A DNA stretch of 64,000 nt from CAZENU01 sp965222125 (GTDB lineage: Bacteria > Chloroflexota > Dehalococcoidia > Lucifugimonadales > CAZENU01): NCBI GenBank assembly GCA_965222125.1, contig CBDCTC010000005.1:186001-250000 (forward strand), written 5' to 3'. Made by a program: the position numbers and the translations under genes. Below, in pieces: positions 51,405 through 60,490 of the stretch. A model generated the notes under the pieces. It made no database searches, was not told the DNA's origin, and saw nothing but the letters and a program-made list of their open reading frames with translations. How positions within the stretch are numbered: the stretch's first letter is position 1; each line of letters starts with the position of its first letter.

Positions 51405-53633
51405 GTGACCTCCTCAAAGCGCCACAGGCAGGTCGGCCGCCGGCCCGTCCGGCACGACGGGGTGGAGAAGGTGACCGGCCACGCACTGTATGGGGCGGAC
51501 GTCAGGCTGCCCGGGATGCTGCACGCCAAGGTGCTGCGAAGCCCGAACGCCCACGCGCGGCTGCTGTCCGTCGACACGAGCCGTGCCGAGGCCCACCCCG
51601 ACGTGAGGGCGGTGGTTGCGGCGGTCGATCTGCCGGCGCAGGACTCCGACGCGGCGGCCGATGTTCAGCTCGGCCACATGCGCGATACGGCCCTGGCGCG
51701 GGACAAGGTGCTGTTCGCCGGCCACGGTATCGCGGCCGTGGCGGCAGCGACTCCCCACGCCGCGGAGGAGGCGCTTCGTCTCATAAACGTGGAGTACGAG
51801 GTGCTGCCGGCGGTCACGAACGTCGAAGACGCCATGAGCCCCGACGCGCCCGCCCTCCACGAAGGACTCGGCGTCGACGTGGCTCCGGGTCCGAACCTGT
51901 GCGCCCACGACGTCCACAGTCTCGGCGACGTGGAGGCCGGGTTCGCGGAGGCGGACCTGATAGTCGAGCGGGAGTTCCGGACGTCGACCGTCCACCAGGG
52001 CTACATCGAGCCTCAGACGGCGACGGCGGCGTGGAGCGCCGACGGCCGGCTCACGGTGTGGTGCAGCAGCCAGGGCCATTTCCGCATGCGCGACGAGGTC
52101 GCCCGCGTGCTCGCCATGCCCGTGTCCCGCGTCACGGTTGTGCCGATGGAGATCGGCGGCGGCTTCGGCGGCAAGCTGCGGGCGTACGTTGAGCCGATCG
52201 CCGCGCTGCTGTCGCGCAAGGCGGGCAGGCCGGTGAAGCTGACGATGACGCGCGCGGAGGTATTCCAGGCCACCGGGCCCACGTGCGGTTCGTACGTCCG
52301 CGTCAAGATGGGCGCGACGGCCGACGGACGGCTGACGGCGGCGCAGGCGCACCTGGTATACGAGTCGGGCGCGTACCCCACCCGCGAAGGAGCCGCCCAG
52401 TCCGGGGTCGTCTTCACGCCCTACGACATCCCGAACCAGCGCGGCGAGGGCTTCGACGTCGTCGACAACAAGCCCACCACCGAGGCGTACCGGGCGCCCG
52501 GCGCGCCGATGGTCGCGCTAGCGGCCGAGACGGTGATCGACGAGATCGGCCGCGAGCTGCGGATCGACCCGGTCGAGCTCCGAATGATCAACGCCGCCTC
52601 GACGTACAGCCGCAAGACCAATGGCACGCCCTACGGGCACATGGGCCTGCGGGAGACGCTGGAGGCCGTCCGGGCGCACCAGCACTACTCGGCGCCGATG
52701 GCCGGTGAGAACGCGGGCAGGGGCGTGGCCATCGGCTTCTGGGGCAACGGCGCGGGACCGGCCGCGGCCGTCGCCAGCGTGGTCGCCGACGGGACGGTCC
52801 ACCTGCTGATAGGCGCCGTCGACATCGGCGGGCTGAGGACGGTGACGGCCCAGCAGCTCGCCGACACGCTCGGCATCCCGGTCGAGGACGTCAACCCGCA
52901 TATCGGCGACACGGACGCGATCGGCTACACGTCCAGTACGAGCGGCAGCAGCACCGCCTTCAAGTTGGGTTACGCGGCCTACGAGGCCGGACTCGACGTG
53001 CGGCGGCAGCTCGTGGAACGCGCGGCGCGCATCTGGGACGTGACGCAGGACGAGGTGGAGTACCGGGACGGCGTTTTGCTGCGCCGCGGCCAGCCGGAGC
53101 AGCGGCTGACCTTCAAGGAAGCCGCGTCGATGCTCTCGGACACCGGCGGTCCCGTCGTGGGCCGGGCCAACGTGACGGCTCGGGGGCAGGCGCCGGGGAT
53201 ATCGGCCAACATCGTCGACGTCGAGGTCGATCCGGAGACCGGGAGGGTTGGCATAACGCGCCTCACGGCGTTCCAGGACGCCGGCGTCGCGATTCACCCC
53301 AGCTACGTCGAGGGCCAGATCCAGGGCGGGGCGGCGCAGGGCGTCGGCTGGGCGCTCAACGAAGAGTACTTCATGAGCGATTCTGGCGTGATGCTCAACA
53401 CCAGCCTGCTCGACTATCGGATGCCCACCGCGCTCGATCTCCCTACCATAGAAGCCGTGGTCCTGGAGGTGCGCAACGAGGGCCACCCGTTCGGCATACG
53501 GGGCGTCGGCGAGGCCAGCATCATCCCGCCGCTCGCGGCGATAGCCAACGCCGTCCACGACGCCGTCGGCGTCCGCATGCGCCGCCTGCCCATGACCCCC
53601 GCCTCGGTCCTGAAGGCGATGCAGGAAAAATAG
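51405..53633 (+). CDS. Xanthine dehydrogenase family molybdopterin-binding subunit
   Basis: 742 residues from a GTG at 51405; the open frame upstream overlaps the PIG-L gene antisense and has no motif. Fits the large Mo-pterin subunit of the XDH/CO-dehydrogenase family: VGRRPVRHDGVEKVTGHALYGADV, VRSPxAHARL-type start, PQTATAAW, IGGGFGGKLRAYVEP, TEAYRAPGAP, GAVDIGGLRTV, GGAAQGVGWALNEEY and the catalytic Glu in GIRGVGEASIIPPLAAIANAV. No FAD-binding or 2Fe-2S subunit gene is adjacent, which is unusual. Substrate unknown. Confidence 0.9.
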   Translation: MTSSKRHRQVGRRPVRHDGVEKVTGHALYGADVRLPGMLHAKVLRSPNAHARLLSVDTSRAEAHPDVRAVVAAVDLPAQDSDAAADVQLGHMRDTALARDKVLFAGHGIAAVAAATPHAAEEALRLINVEYEVLPAVTNVEDAMSPDAPALHEGLGVDVAPGPNLCAHDVHSLGDVEAGFAEADLIVEREFRTSTVHQGYIEPQTATAAWSADGRLTVWCSSQGHFRMRDEVARVLAMPVSRVTVVPMEIGGGFGGKLRAYVEPIAALLSRKAGRPVKLTMTRAEVFQATGPTCGSYVRVKMGATADGRLTAAQAHLVYESGAYPTREGAAQSGVVFTPYDIPNQRGEGFDVVDNKPTTEAYRAPGAPMVALAAETVIDEIGRELRIDPVELRMINAASTYSRKTNGTPYGHMGLRETLEAVRAHQHYSAPMAGENAGRGVAIGFWGNGAGPAAAVASVVADGTVHLLIGAVDIGGLRTVTAQQLADTLGIPVEDVNPHIGDTDAIGYTSSTSGSSTAFKLGYAAYEAGLDVRRQLVERAARIWDVTQDEVEYRDGVLLRRGQPEQRLTFKEAASMLSDTGGPVVGRANVTARGQAPGISANIVDVEVDPETGRVGITRLTAFQDAGVAIHPSYVEGQIQGGAAQGVGWALNEEYFMSDSGVMLNTSLLDYRMPTALDLPTIEAVVLEVRNEGHPFGIRGVGEASIIPPLAAIANAVHDAVGVRMRRLPMTPASVLKAMQEK

Positions 53634-53866
53634 CGCGCCCTGTGCGACCAGCGGCCGGGTTGCGGTTGGCCCAGATGCGGCCGTCGGAGCGGCGCGTTGG
53701 GGCGCAGCGGTTCCGGGTGACTGTTCAGACTTGAGTGGCCCACGCAACCCGTTCACCCTGAGGAGCGTCGGTGCTTCTCCGGCGCGTATCGAAGGGCGCA
53801 CGCCGGTCCCATAAACGTGAACAAGTACCAGAATAAAACACGGTTGAAAACCGGGGCGCGATGAGG
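53634..53866. other. Intergenic stretch with a dispersed repeat copy
   Basis: No gene. Contains TGACTGTTCAGACTTG at 53718-53733, the third site of the repeat also found at 24659 and 29290. Confidence 0.4.
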
Positions 53867-53881
53867 CCAAGTTATACTTGG
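53867..53881. promoter_or_regulatory. Palindromic operator candidate upstream of the CopG-PIN pair
   Basis: CCAAGT-TAT-ACTTGG is a perfect inverted repeat 26 bases before the antitoxin start, the usual place and size for autoregulation by a ribbon-helix-helix antitoxin. Confidence 0.5.
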
Positions 53882-53906
53882 TAACACTCGGCAACAAGGG
53901 GTGGTG

Positions 53907-54164
53907 ATGCCGCGAGCCACCAAGACGGTGACGTTCTCCTTGCCGCCGGAATTGGCGGACAGGATGGACGAAATGACTGAGAAGCGCGGGCAGTCGAGGA
54001 GCAGTCTCATCTGTGAGGCGACGGTGCGCTACCTCGAAGAGTGCGAGTGGCAAGATCTGCTCCAATATGGGGAGCGAACCGCCAGGAAGCAGGGCATTGG
54101 CGCGGAGGACGTGGCCCCGCTCGTCGAGGAGTACCGGGCCGAGGTCGGGCCAGCGGGCGCGTGA
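53907..54164 (+). CDS. Ribbon-helix-helix (CopG-type) antitoxin
   Basis: 85 residues from the ATG at 53907 (two GTG codons precede it in frame). RHH fold: TKTVTFSLPPELADRMDEMTEKRGQSRSSLICEATVRYLEE. The C-terminal tail (DVAPLVEEYRAEVG) would wrap around the toxin. Its stop overlaps the toxin start (GTGA). Palindrome 53867-53881 is a likely operator. Confidence 0.85.
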   Translation: MPRATKTVTFSLPPELADRMDEMTEKRGQSRSSLICEATVRYLEECEWQDLLQYGERTARKQGIGAEDVAPLVEEYRAEVGPAGA

Positions 54165-54571
54165 GGGTAGTCCTCGATACGAACGTCTTCGTCTCCGGAC
54201 TGGACTTCCCCGGAAACGAGCGCCTTGTGCTCGATCTTGCTCGGAGGGGCCGCTTCGAGTTGTACTTGTCCGACTTCATCCTGCAGGAGGCCTTCGACGT
54301 CCTGACGCGCAAGTTCGGTTGGGACGAGGGACGTTCGTCCGAGGCGATTCGAATGCTCCGGGATGCCGCCACCCTCGTTGGGCCCCGTGGGTTGCCGGAA
54401 GTCATCGAGGGCGGCCATGCGGACAATCGCATCCTGGAGTGCGCCGCGGAGGCCTCCGCAGACTACCTCGTCACCGGCGACCGGCGTCATCTCCTTCCCG
54501 CGGATGAATACGGCGGCGCTACAATCGTCAACGCCCCAAAGTTCCTATCCGTATTGGGGGAAGTGGCCTGA
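54161..54571 (+). CDS. PIN-domain toxin (putative RNase)
   Basis: 136 residues with a GTG start at 54161. PIN features: VVLDTNVFVSGLDFPGNE (first Asp), LSDFILQEAFDVLTRKFGW (Glu), GGHADNRILECAAEASADYLVTGDRRHLLP (acidic residues D and D). Belongs to the PIN subgroup with 'putative toxin-antitoxin component' proteins (COG1569-like). Partner of the CopG-type antitoxin; expected to be an RNase. Confidence 0.85.
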   Translation: MRVVLDTNVFVSGLDFPGNERLVLDLARRGRFELYLSDFILQEAFDVLTRKFGWDEGRSSEAIRMLRDAATLVGPRGLPEVIEGGHADNRILECAAEASADYLVTGDRRHLLPADEYGGATIVNAPKFLSVLGEVA

Positions 54572-54633
54572 TCCCGAATATGCTCTTGACGACAGCCGCC
54601 TTAACAAAGTAGCGGTTGGGTAAGGAGAACGCC

Positions 54634-54876
54634 ATGTTCGTCAAGATTACGTCGAAACGCCAGGTCACGTTTCCAGCACGCGTCTTGGAGGCGCTGGGCG
54701 TAGGCCCCGGCGACCAGCTCGAGTTGCAACAGGCTCCTAACGGATTCATCCTGCGCCCACGCCGGATCGACTATGCGCGGCTGGGAACATTGCGCGATAA
54801 GATACCACCGGGATATCCACCGCTGGATGTCGGGAATTTCCGAGAGCAGGGATATGATCCGGCGCTACGGGATTGA
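54634..54876 (+). CDS. AbrB/SpoVT-type antitoxin
   Basis: 80 residues from the ATG at 54634, after TAAGGAGAACGCC. Swapped-hairpin DNA-binding start MFVKITSKRQVTFPARVLEALGVGPGDQLELQQAPNGFILRPRR, then a C-terminal tail (LGTLRDKIPPGYPPLDVGNFREQ) for toxin contact. Overlaps the start of the PIN gene downstream. Confidence 0.88.
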   Translation: MFVKITSKRQVTFPARVLEALGVGPGDQLELQQAPNGFILRPRRIDYARLGTLRDKIPPGYPPLDVGNFREQGYDPALRD

Positions 54877-55252
54877 CACCTCAGTCCTGGTGAGGTTGAT
54901 TACCAAGGATCCTGAGGACGAGTTCGACCGCTGTGTTGGCGAGCTTCGCGCTTTGATCGAAGGGCAGGGCAGTGAGGTTTTCGCGTCGAATCAGGTGGTC
55001 GGGGAGGCCTACGTTGCCGTGCGGCACCACTATGGCGTATCCGCCGCGGACGCCCGGTCCACGCTGACCGACGCGCTGACCAGCGGTCTGGTTGCTCCTC
55101 TAAACGGGCGGTCCGTCATTGAGGCGCTTGCGGCAGTCGGCGGGCCCGGCCTGTTCGACAGACTGATAGCCGACGACTATTCGCGGGCCGGGTTGGAGAC
55201 CTTGACGTTCGATCGCAGAATGGCCTCGCCGTCCGAGTCTCCGCTTCTGTAG
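54854..55252 (+). CDS. PIN-domain toxin, VapC-like
   Basis: 132 residues from the ATG at 54854, 23 bases inside the antitoxin gene. RRYGIDTSVLVRLITKDPEDEFDRC (first Asp), SNQVVGEAYVAVRHHYGVS (Glu) and DRLIADDYSRAGLETLTFDRRMA (acidic pair). VapC-type RNase of the second toxin-antitoxin pair in this 1.3-kb stretch. Confidence 0.88.
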   Translation: MIRRYGIDTSVLVRLITKDPEDEFDRCVGELRALIEGQGSEVFASNQVVGEAYVAVRHHYGVSAADARSTLTDALTSGLVAPLNGRSVIEALAAVGGPGLFDRLIADDYSRAGLETLTFDRRMASPSESPLL

Positions 55253-55484
55253 GCGGCGAACTCGGCCTCACCCACAAGGTGGAGGAACCGGGGTAGTGGG
55301 CGGCTCGTCCCCGACGTGATGGTTGAGTTACCGCATCTCACCGGCTACCACGTCGCTGTCGCATCGTTCCCATCCCGGCGGTCAGCCCCAATGGCGCCAT
55401 GATCAGAAGCATGTTCGCCGCCGCTGTCGCCGTCGACGCGGGCCCTTCCGTGTCTCCACACCCGGCACCACGGGCATTGTCGAC

Positions 55485-55922
55485 CTAGTAGCCCGCGTCG
55501 GCGCAGGCCTTGGCTAGGTCGGCGAGAGGCTGCGCCAGCTCCTCCAGCGTAGCCGGCTGATCGGTAGCCCTCAGCAGGGCGTCCACGGTCTCGGTGATGG
55601 GCGGCTCGGCGTTGTTTACGAACAGCGACATCTGAATGATCATCAGCCTGATGCGGGCGTGGGCGCCGGCGTCCGCGAAGGCTCCGGCCGCAATGCCCTT
55701 CTCGAGTTCATGGAAGGCCTCGCAGCCCTTGTCCCCGCCCCTGTGCGAAACCACGCGCTCCCGCTCGACCCGGGTGGGCCACGGCGTCGGAGTGGAGCCG
55801 CCGCCGGCGGGCGCGGCAGTGTCGGCTTCGCCGTCCCCCGAGCAGGCGGCGCTCGCCAGGACGAGCAGCATGATCGTCGCCACGACGGTCGATCTCATCG
55901 AAACACCTGTGGTCTTCCTCAT
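55485..55922 (-). CDS. Small lipoprotein of unknown function
   Basis: 145 residues from the ATG at 55922 (GGGAGAGGGGCCG upstream). Signal peptide MRSTVVATIMLLVLASAAC with a lipobox LASAAC, then a Gly/Ala/Thr/Pro linker and a helical domain (CEAFHELEKGIAAGAFADAGAHARIRLMIIQMS...LAQPLADLAKACADAGY) with two more Cys. No family recognised. Its start lies 19 bases after the Gfo/Idh/MocA gene. Confidence 0.6.
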   Translation of the reverse strand: MRKTTGVSMRSTVVATIMLLVLASAACSGDGEADTAAPAGGGSTPTPWPTRVERERVVSHRGGDKGCEAFHELEKGIAAGAFADAGAHARIRLMIIQMSLFVNNAEPPITETVDALLRATDQPATLEELAQPLADLAKACADAGY

Positions 55923-55941
55923 CGGCCCCTCTCCCGGTGGT

Positions 55942-57123
55942 CTATGTTGGTACCTGAACTCGGGCGCCTGTGGCGGCTGACAGGTAGGCGGCGTAGCTGA
56001 CGGCAACCACGTCGCGGCCGAGAAAGCTGTCGGAGACCGGCGGCCGGTCCTCGGCGACGGCCTCGCAGAAGTCCTGCGCCTCGTTGGGGAAGCCGTTCAT
56101 CCAGTCCTCGTCCGGGTTTGTGAACTGCCAGCCGGCCTTCGTCTCGACCTTCTCGCGTATGTACTCGTCGGCGAAGACGGAGGCGTCCGTCCCGTAGGCG
56201 AGCACCGAGTCGTTTGGGTTGACGTTGATGTGGAGGGTCGCCTTGCCGGCGTAGACGGTGAGCAGGTTCTGGATGCCGCCCACGACAGTGTCGGCGGCGC
56301 TGATCTGCGCGACGCTGCCGTCGTCGAAGCCGACGACCATCGTGCCCCAGTCCTCGCAGTCGGTCCAGCCGGTGCGGATGACGTGGTCGCGCTCGCTTTG
56401 GAAAGCCTCGCCGTGGGTGAGGTTGGCGACGGTGGCCGTGACCCAGGAGGGCCGTATGCGGCCGCCCCTGCGGCGCAGCCCTTCCTCGTACTTCAGGTAG
56501 AGGGCGGCGCCGAGCGAGTGGCAGCCCTTGTTGACCAGGCTGCCGCCCCCGCTGGTCTCCCAGCTCATCGCGTAGGGTGAGTGGGTGCCGCTGTGGGACT
56601 CCTCGCCGACGATCCGCAGTATCGGCGTATCGGCGGCGTCGAGCAGCGCCTTTGCCTTCTGAATGCCAGGCGCGTAGACGAGGTTCTCGGCGTACATGAT
56701 CCGGCGGCCGGACCGCTTCTCCGCGGCGATCATGCGGTCGGCGCTCGCCATCGCGTCGTCGAGCGTCTCGCGCCATTCGTCGGCGCTCTTTCCCGGCCGG
56801 AACGAGCCGGTGAACGGCTTTTCGATGACGACGTGCTTGCTGGCCCCGAGCACCGATACCGCGAATTCTTCGTGGAACCGGTTGGGCACGCAGGTGTCGA
56901 CGAGGTCGACCCGGGGATCGGCCAGCAGCGCGTCGAGGTCGGGGTAGGTCTCGTCGATGCCGTGTCTCTCGGCGAAGTCTCTCGCGGCTTCGGGTCGGCG
57001 GCCGTACACCCCGACGACCTCGACGTCGATGCCGTGGACTTTCCTGTACGCGTCGGCGTGAAAGTCGGCCGCGAACCCGCAGCCTACGATGGCGACTCCC
57101 ACGCGGCCGGCTCGATTGCCCAT
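55942..57123 (-). CDS. Gfo/Idh/MocA family oxidoreductase
   Basis: 393 residues. NAD(P)-binding VGVAIVGCGFAADFHADAYRKV, then DLVDTCVPNRFHEEFAVSVLGASKHVVIEKPF (EKP motif) and the C-terminal alpha/beta domain with GGGSLVNKGCHSLGAALYL, a His in the catalytic helix, and PNEAQDFCEAVAEDRPPVSDSFLGRDVVAVSYAAYLSA. Acts on a sugar, inositol or sugar acid. No sugar pathway partner is adjacent. Confidence 0.9.
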   Translation of the reverse strand: MGNRAGRVGVAIVGCGFAADFHADAYRKVHGIDVEVVGVYGRRPEAARDFAERHGIDETYPDLDALLADPRVDLVDTCVPNRFHEEFAVSVLGASKHVVIEKPFTGSFRPGKSADEWRETLDDAMASADRMIAAEKRSGRRIMYAENLVYAPGIQKAKALLDAADTPILRIVGEESHSGTHSPYAMSWETSGGGSLVNKGCHSLGAALYLKYEEGLRRRGGRIRPSWVTATVANLTHGEAFQSERDHVIRTGWTDCEDWGTMVVGFDDGSVAQISAADTVVGGIQNLLTVYAGKATLHINVNPNDSVLAYGTDASVFADEYIREKVETKAGWQFTNPDEDWMNGFPNEAQDFCEAVAEDRPPVSDSFLGRDVVAVSYAAYLSAATGARVQVPT

Positions 57124-57196
57124 CTACTGCCTCCGGATGAGTGGCTGAGCCCAAAGGTTAGCACCTGCCGCCGAGGCCGTCCAACGAGCCGAGACA

Positions 57197-59074
57197 CCCA
57201 GATTCCCCACCTAGATAAGAGGAAGACCTCGTTGGAGCCCGACGCGATGCGGGCTAAGATGGTTGTTGAGCAAACGAACCGATCACCAACGAGGTGCATC
57301 TATTATGAAGCAAGGCTTACTGGGGTTCCAGTACGAGCAGGAGAAGGGCTCGACAGGTATGACGGGACTGTCCGGGCTGATGACGTACCTGGAGTTGATG
57401 CAAGCAGCGGGTTTGAGGTCGTCGGTGGAACGCCACGTGAGACTGCGGGAGAGAGGTCAGGGCTGGACGGACAGCCAGATAATCACGTCGCTGATACTGC
57501 TGAACTTGGCAGGCGGCGAGTCGGTGTCCGACCTTGATCTCCTTGAGAAGGACGCAGGTTTGTGCAGGGTACTTCGCCATGCCGAGACCTGGGGGATGGG
57601 TAGTAGGGAGCGCAGGGCGCTGAAGGCGAGATGGCGAGTCGAGCGTCTTCGGAGCGTGCCGTCGGAGTCTGCGGTGTTCCGGTATCTGGAGAGGTTCCAT
57701 GACGCGGGCGAGGAGGCGATGCGGGAAGCTCACAGAGCATTCATACCTGCTCCCAACGGAGCTATGGAGGGTCTGGGGAAGGTGAACGCCGACCTGGCGG
57801 GCTTCGTGCAGAGCCGTTCGCCTCAGAGAGAGGCCACTCTGGACATGGACGCCTGTCTGGTGGAGACACACAAGCAGGAGGCGCTCCCCAGCTACAACAA
57901 GTACAGGGCCTACCAGCCGCTGACCACCTACTGGGCAGAGGCCGAGTTGATTGTGCATTCGGAGTTTCGGGACGGCAACGTACCTGCGGGCCATCAGCAG
58001 TTACGAGTGTTGACCGAAGCACTGGAGCATCTGCCTGCGGGGGTGGAGAAGGTGATGCTGAGGTCTGACACGGCGGGGTACCAGCGGGAGTTGCTGCGGT
58101 ACTGCGCGGAGGGTAGAGACGAGCGGTTCGGGGTGATTGAGTTCGCGGTTGGGGTCGACGTGACGACGGAGTTCCGCCGTGCGGTGTCCGAGGTCGCCGA
58201 GCAAGACTGGCAGACGCTGTACCGCAAGGTTGGGGAGCATCGTGTGGACACGGGTCAGCAGTGGGCTGATGTGAACTTCGTGCCCAACTGGATAGGGCAC
58301 TCCAAAAACAGCCCTGAGTATCGGTTCATAGCTACCAGGGAGCGGTTGATCGAACAGCCTCTGCCGGGGATGGAGGGGCAGATGGAGCTTCCGTTCCCCG
58401 CGATGGAGCTGTCCAACAGAGGCTGGTACAAGGTCTTCGGAGTGGTGACCAACCGGAGCATTGCGGGAGATGAGTTGATCTGGTGGTCGAGGCAGAGATG
58501 TGGCAAGGGCGAGGAGGTCCACGGCGTCCTCAAGAGTGACCTTGCCGGGGGCAGGCTTCCGTCGGGGCTGTTCGGAGCCAACGCAGCATGGTGGGCGATA
58601 GCAGTGTTGGCCTTCAACTTGAACTCTGCCATGAAGCGGCTGGTGTTGGGCGGACAGTGGGTGGGCAAGCGTCTCAAGGCGGTGCGCTTCGCCCTGATCG
58701 CCCTACCGGGCCGTGTGGTGCGTCACGCCAGGAGGTTGATCATCCGTCTTGCCCGTGGCCATCCCTCATACGAGTTGCTGCTCAGCGCGCGGCAGAGGAT
58801 ATTGGCGCTGGCTGCCGAGCCGTATCGAGCATAGGCGACCCTGCCTGGAGCATCGGTTTGTAGGCGACTCTGCCGAGTTGCCAGGCCGGGCCATGCCTTC
58901 TTCGGCCTGACAACAGCCACAATTGGCAGCGAACCGCTGCCGATACCCTCAAAGACGGCACCCGAGACCCTGTCCGATGCCGATCATGTCATGCGTCACC
59001 CCAAGTCGACACCCGGACACCCCCTGAAAGCACACCAAGCAGCTCCCAACCATGTCAGGTGGGGGATTTGGGGA
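57197..59074 (+). mobile_element. IS1380-type element with imperfect inverted ends
   Basis: Left end CCCAGATTCCCCACCT at 57197 and right end (complement) CCCCAAATCCCCCACCT near 59058-59074 form imperfect inverted repeats around one intact transposase. The region 58835-59057 after the transposase is noncoding. The same right-end motif closes the truncated copy at 41261. Confidence 0.65.
57305..58834 (+). CDS. IS1380-type transposase, intact
   Basis: 509 residues from the ATG at 57305. GWTDSQIITSLILLNLAGGESVSDLDLLEKD, SESAVFRYLERFHD, catalytic ATLDMDACLVETHKQEALPSYNKYRAYQPL, VMLRSDTAGYQRELLRYCA, and RQRCGKGEEVHGVLKSDLAGGRLPSGLFGANAAWWAIAVLAFNLN. No frameshift. The remnant at 41261-42059 is closely related. 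Confidence 0.92.
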   Translation: MKQGLLGFQYEQEKGSTGMTGLSGLMTYLELMQAAGLRSSVERHVRLRERGQGWTDSQIITSLILLNLAGGESVSDLDLLEKDAGLCRVLRHAETWGMGSRERRALKARWRVERLRSVPSESAVFRYLERFHDAGEEAMREAHRAFIPAPNGAMEGLGKVNADLAGFVQSRSPQREATLDMDACLVETHKQEALPSYNKYRAYQPLTTYWAEAELIVHSEFRDGNVPAGHQQLRVLTEALEHLPAGVEKVMLRSDTAGYQRELLRYCAEGRDERFGVIEFAVGVDVTTEFRRAVSEVAEQDWQTLYRKVGEHRVDTGQQWADVNFVPNWIGHSKNSPEYRFIATRERLIEQPLPGMEGQMELPFPAMELSNRGWYKVFGVVTNRSIAGDELIWWSRQRCGKGEEVHGVLKSDLAGGRLPSGLFGANAAWWAIAVLAFNLNSAMKRLVLGGQWVGKRLKAVRFALIALPGRVVRHARRLIIRLARGHPSYELLLSARQRILALAAEPYRA

Positions 59075-59137
59075 CACCGCTTGGGCAATCGGGCGGCGGT
59101 GGGGCGGGTTCTACGCCTGCCCGGGGTCGAGGTCAGG

Positions 59138-59854
59138 TCAACCCCTGGGCAGTCGGCCGCAATGAGGACACACTCGATTCCGGTCCAGTTCGTCGACGAA
59201 TCCGGACCCTAGGATACCCGCCGGCAGCGCGAACAGCCCGATACCCAGAACGGCCATCAGTCCGGCCAGTATGCGTCCCGCGAAGGTGACCGGGGTCATA
59301 TCGCCGTAGCCCACCGTCGTCAGGGTGATGATGGACCACCACATCGTCTCGGGGATGGAAGAGAAGACATCCGGCTGAGCTTCATGCTCGGCGAAGTACA
59401 TCAGAGACGATGCCAACAGCAGCAGCACTAGGAGCACGACGATCACTGTGGATAACTCGCCGCGCTTCGCGCGTACGACCCGCATCAGCGTATTGAAGCC
59501 CGATGACAGACGTGTCAACCTGGCGATTCTGGCAACCAACCGGATGGATCGCAGCACTCGCAGATACAGGCCGCGTAGTCCGAGAAGTTGCCCGTAGAAC
59601 GGGAGGATGGCCAGCAGGTCGAGCAGTGCGATTGGTGTAATGGCGAACCGCGCCCGGCCATATACAGGGTGAGAGTATCTTGGGTCGGCCGTGCAAGACC
59701 ACACCCGCAGTACGTACTCTATCGTGAATATGGCAACGGATACGACCTCAACCGTCCAAAACGCCCGGGGCGAAACCTGGTAAATCCGATCGACGGTCTC
59801 GACCGTCAGGGCACCGACGTTCAGAACTATGACGGAAGCCAGGATGAAGGACAC
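59138..59854 (-). CDS. Voltage-gated potassium channel (six-helix, KvAP-like)
   Basis: 238 residues with a GTG start at 59854; the frame is open about 20 codons further upstream (RAATYNVLEGTSSSRVGRVV), which resembles Kv N-termini but has no good start codon. S4 voltage sensor LRVLRSIRLVARIARLTRL with regularly spaced Arg, pore helix and selectivity filter TLTTVGYGDMTP (179-185), S6 LMAVLGIGLFALPAGILGSGF, and a C-terminal CPHCGR tail. A potassium-selective channel of the inner membrane. Confidence 0.92.
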   Translation of the reverse strand: MSFILASVIVLNVGALTVETVDRIYQVSPRAFWTVEVVSVAIFTIEYVLRVWSCTADPRYSHPVYGRARFAITPIALLDLLAILPFYGQLLGLRGLYLRVLRSIRLVARIARLTRLSSGFNTLMRVVRAKRGELSTVIVVLLVLLLLASSLMYFAEHEAQPDVFSSIPETMWWSIITLTTVGYGDMTPVTFAGRILAGLMAVLGIGLFALPAGILGSGFVDELDRNRVCPHCGRLPRG

Positions 59855-59947
59855 GACTCGGCCTACCCGGCTGCTGGAGGTCCCCTCGAGGACGTTGTAC
59901 GTGGCCGCTCTGATGGGAACCCCCCTGCCGTACGCGCTATGCGGGGA

Positions 59948-60490
59948 TCAGGCGTCGAGGCGGCGTAGCAGGTTGGCCATCTCGACCGCGGCTTTGCCGG
60001 CGTCATAGCCGGCGTTGCCGGTGTCGCCGGCCGCGCTGTCCGACCCGGGCAGGCCCTTGGCCTCGGGCCTGGTGGCCGCGACACCCTCGCCCGTTTCGCC
60101 GCCGGACCGCGCTATGGCCTGCTCCGCCGTGTCGGTGGTGAGCACGCCGAAGAGGACCGGCACACCGGTGTCGAGCGCCGCCCTCGACACGCCACGGGCA
60201 GCGGCCTCCGATATGTGCTGGTAGTGGTCCGTCTCCCCGCGTATGACCGCGCCCAGGCAGACGACCGCGTCGAAACGCCCAGATGCCGCCATCCTCCTGG
60301 CGACGAGCGGCAGCTCGAAGGACCCGGGCACCCAGGCCACAGTTACGTCGGACTCTCGCACGCCGCACTCGGCCAGCGCCGCCCTGGCGCCGGCCAGCAG
60401 CCGGGACGTGACGAAAGAATTGAAGCGGGCGACGACCACGCCTACCCGCAGACCGTCTCCGTCGAGCTCGCCCTCAACCGGTGCGGTCAC
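59948..60490 (-). CDS. ribH: 6,7-dimethyl-8-ribityllumazine synthase with C-terminal insertion
   Basis: 180 residues, GTG start at 60490 overlapping the ribBA stop (GTGA). ARFNSFVTSRLLAGA, WVPGSFELPLVA, VCLGAVIRGETDHYQHIS (catalytic His), PVLFGVLTTDTAEQAIARSG. Between that and the closing helix AGKAAVEMANLLRRL there are about 27 extra residues (131-157) compared with typical RibH. Condenses the ribityl-diaminouracil with dihydroxybutanone phosphate. Confidence 0.93.
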   Translation of the reverse strand: MTAPVEGELDGDGLRVGVVVARFNSFVTSRLLAGARAALAECGVRESDVTVAWVPGSFELPLVARRMAASGRFDAVVCLGAVIRGETDHYQHISEAAARGVSRAALDTGVPVLFGVLTTDTAEQAIARSGGETGEGVAATRPEAKGLPGSDSAAGDTGNAGYDAGKAAVEMANLLRRLDA

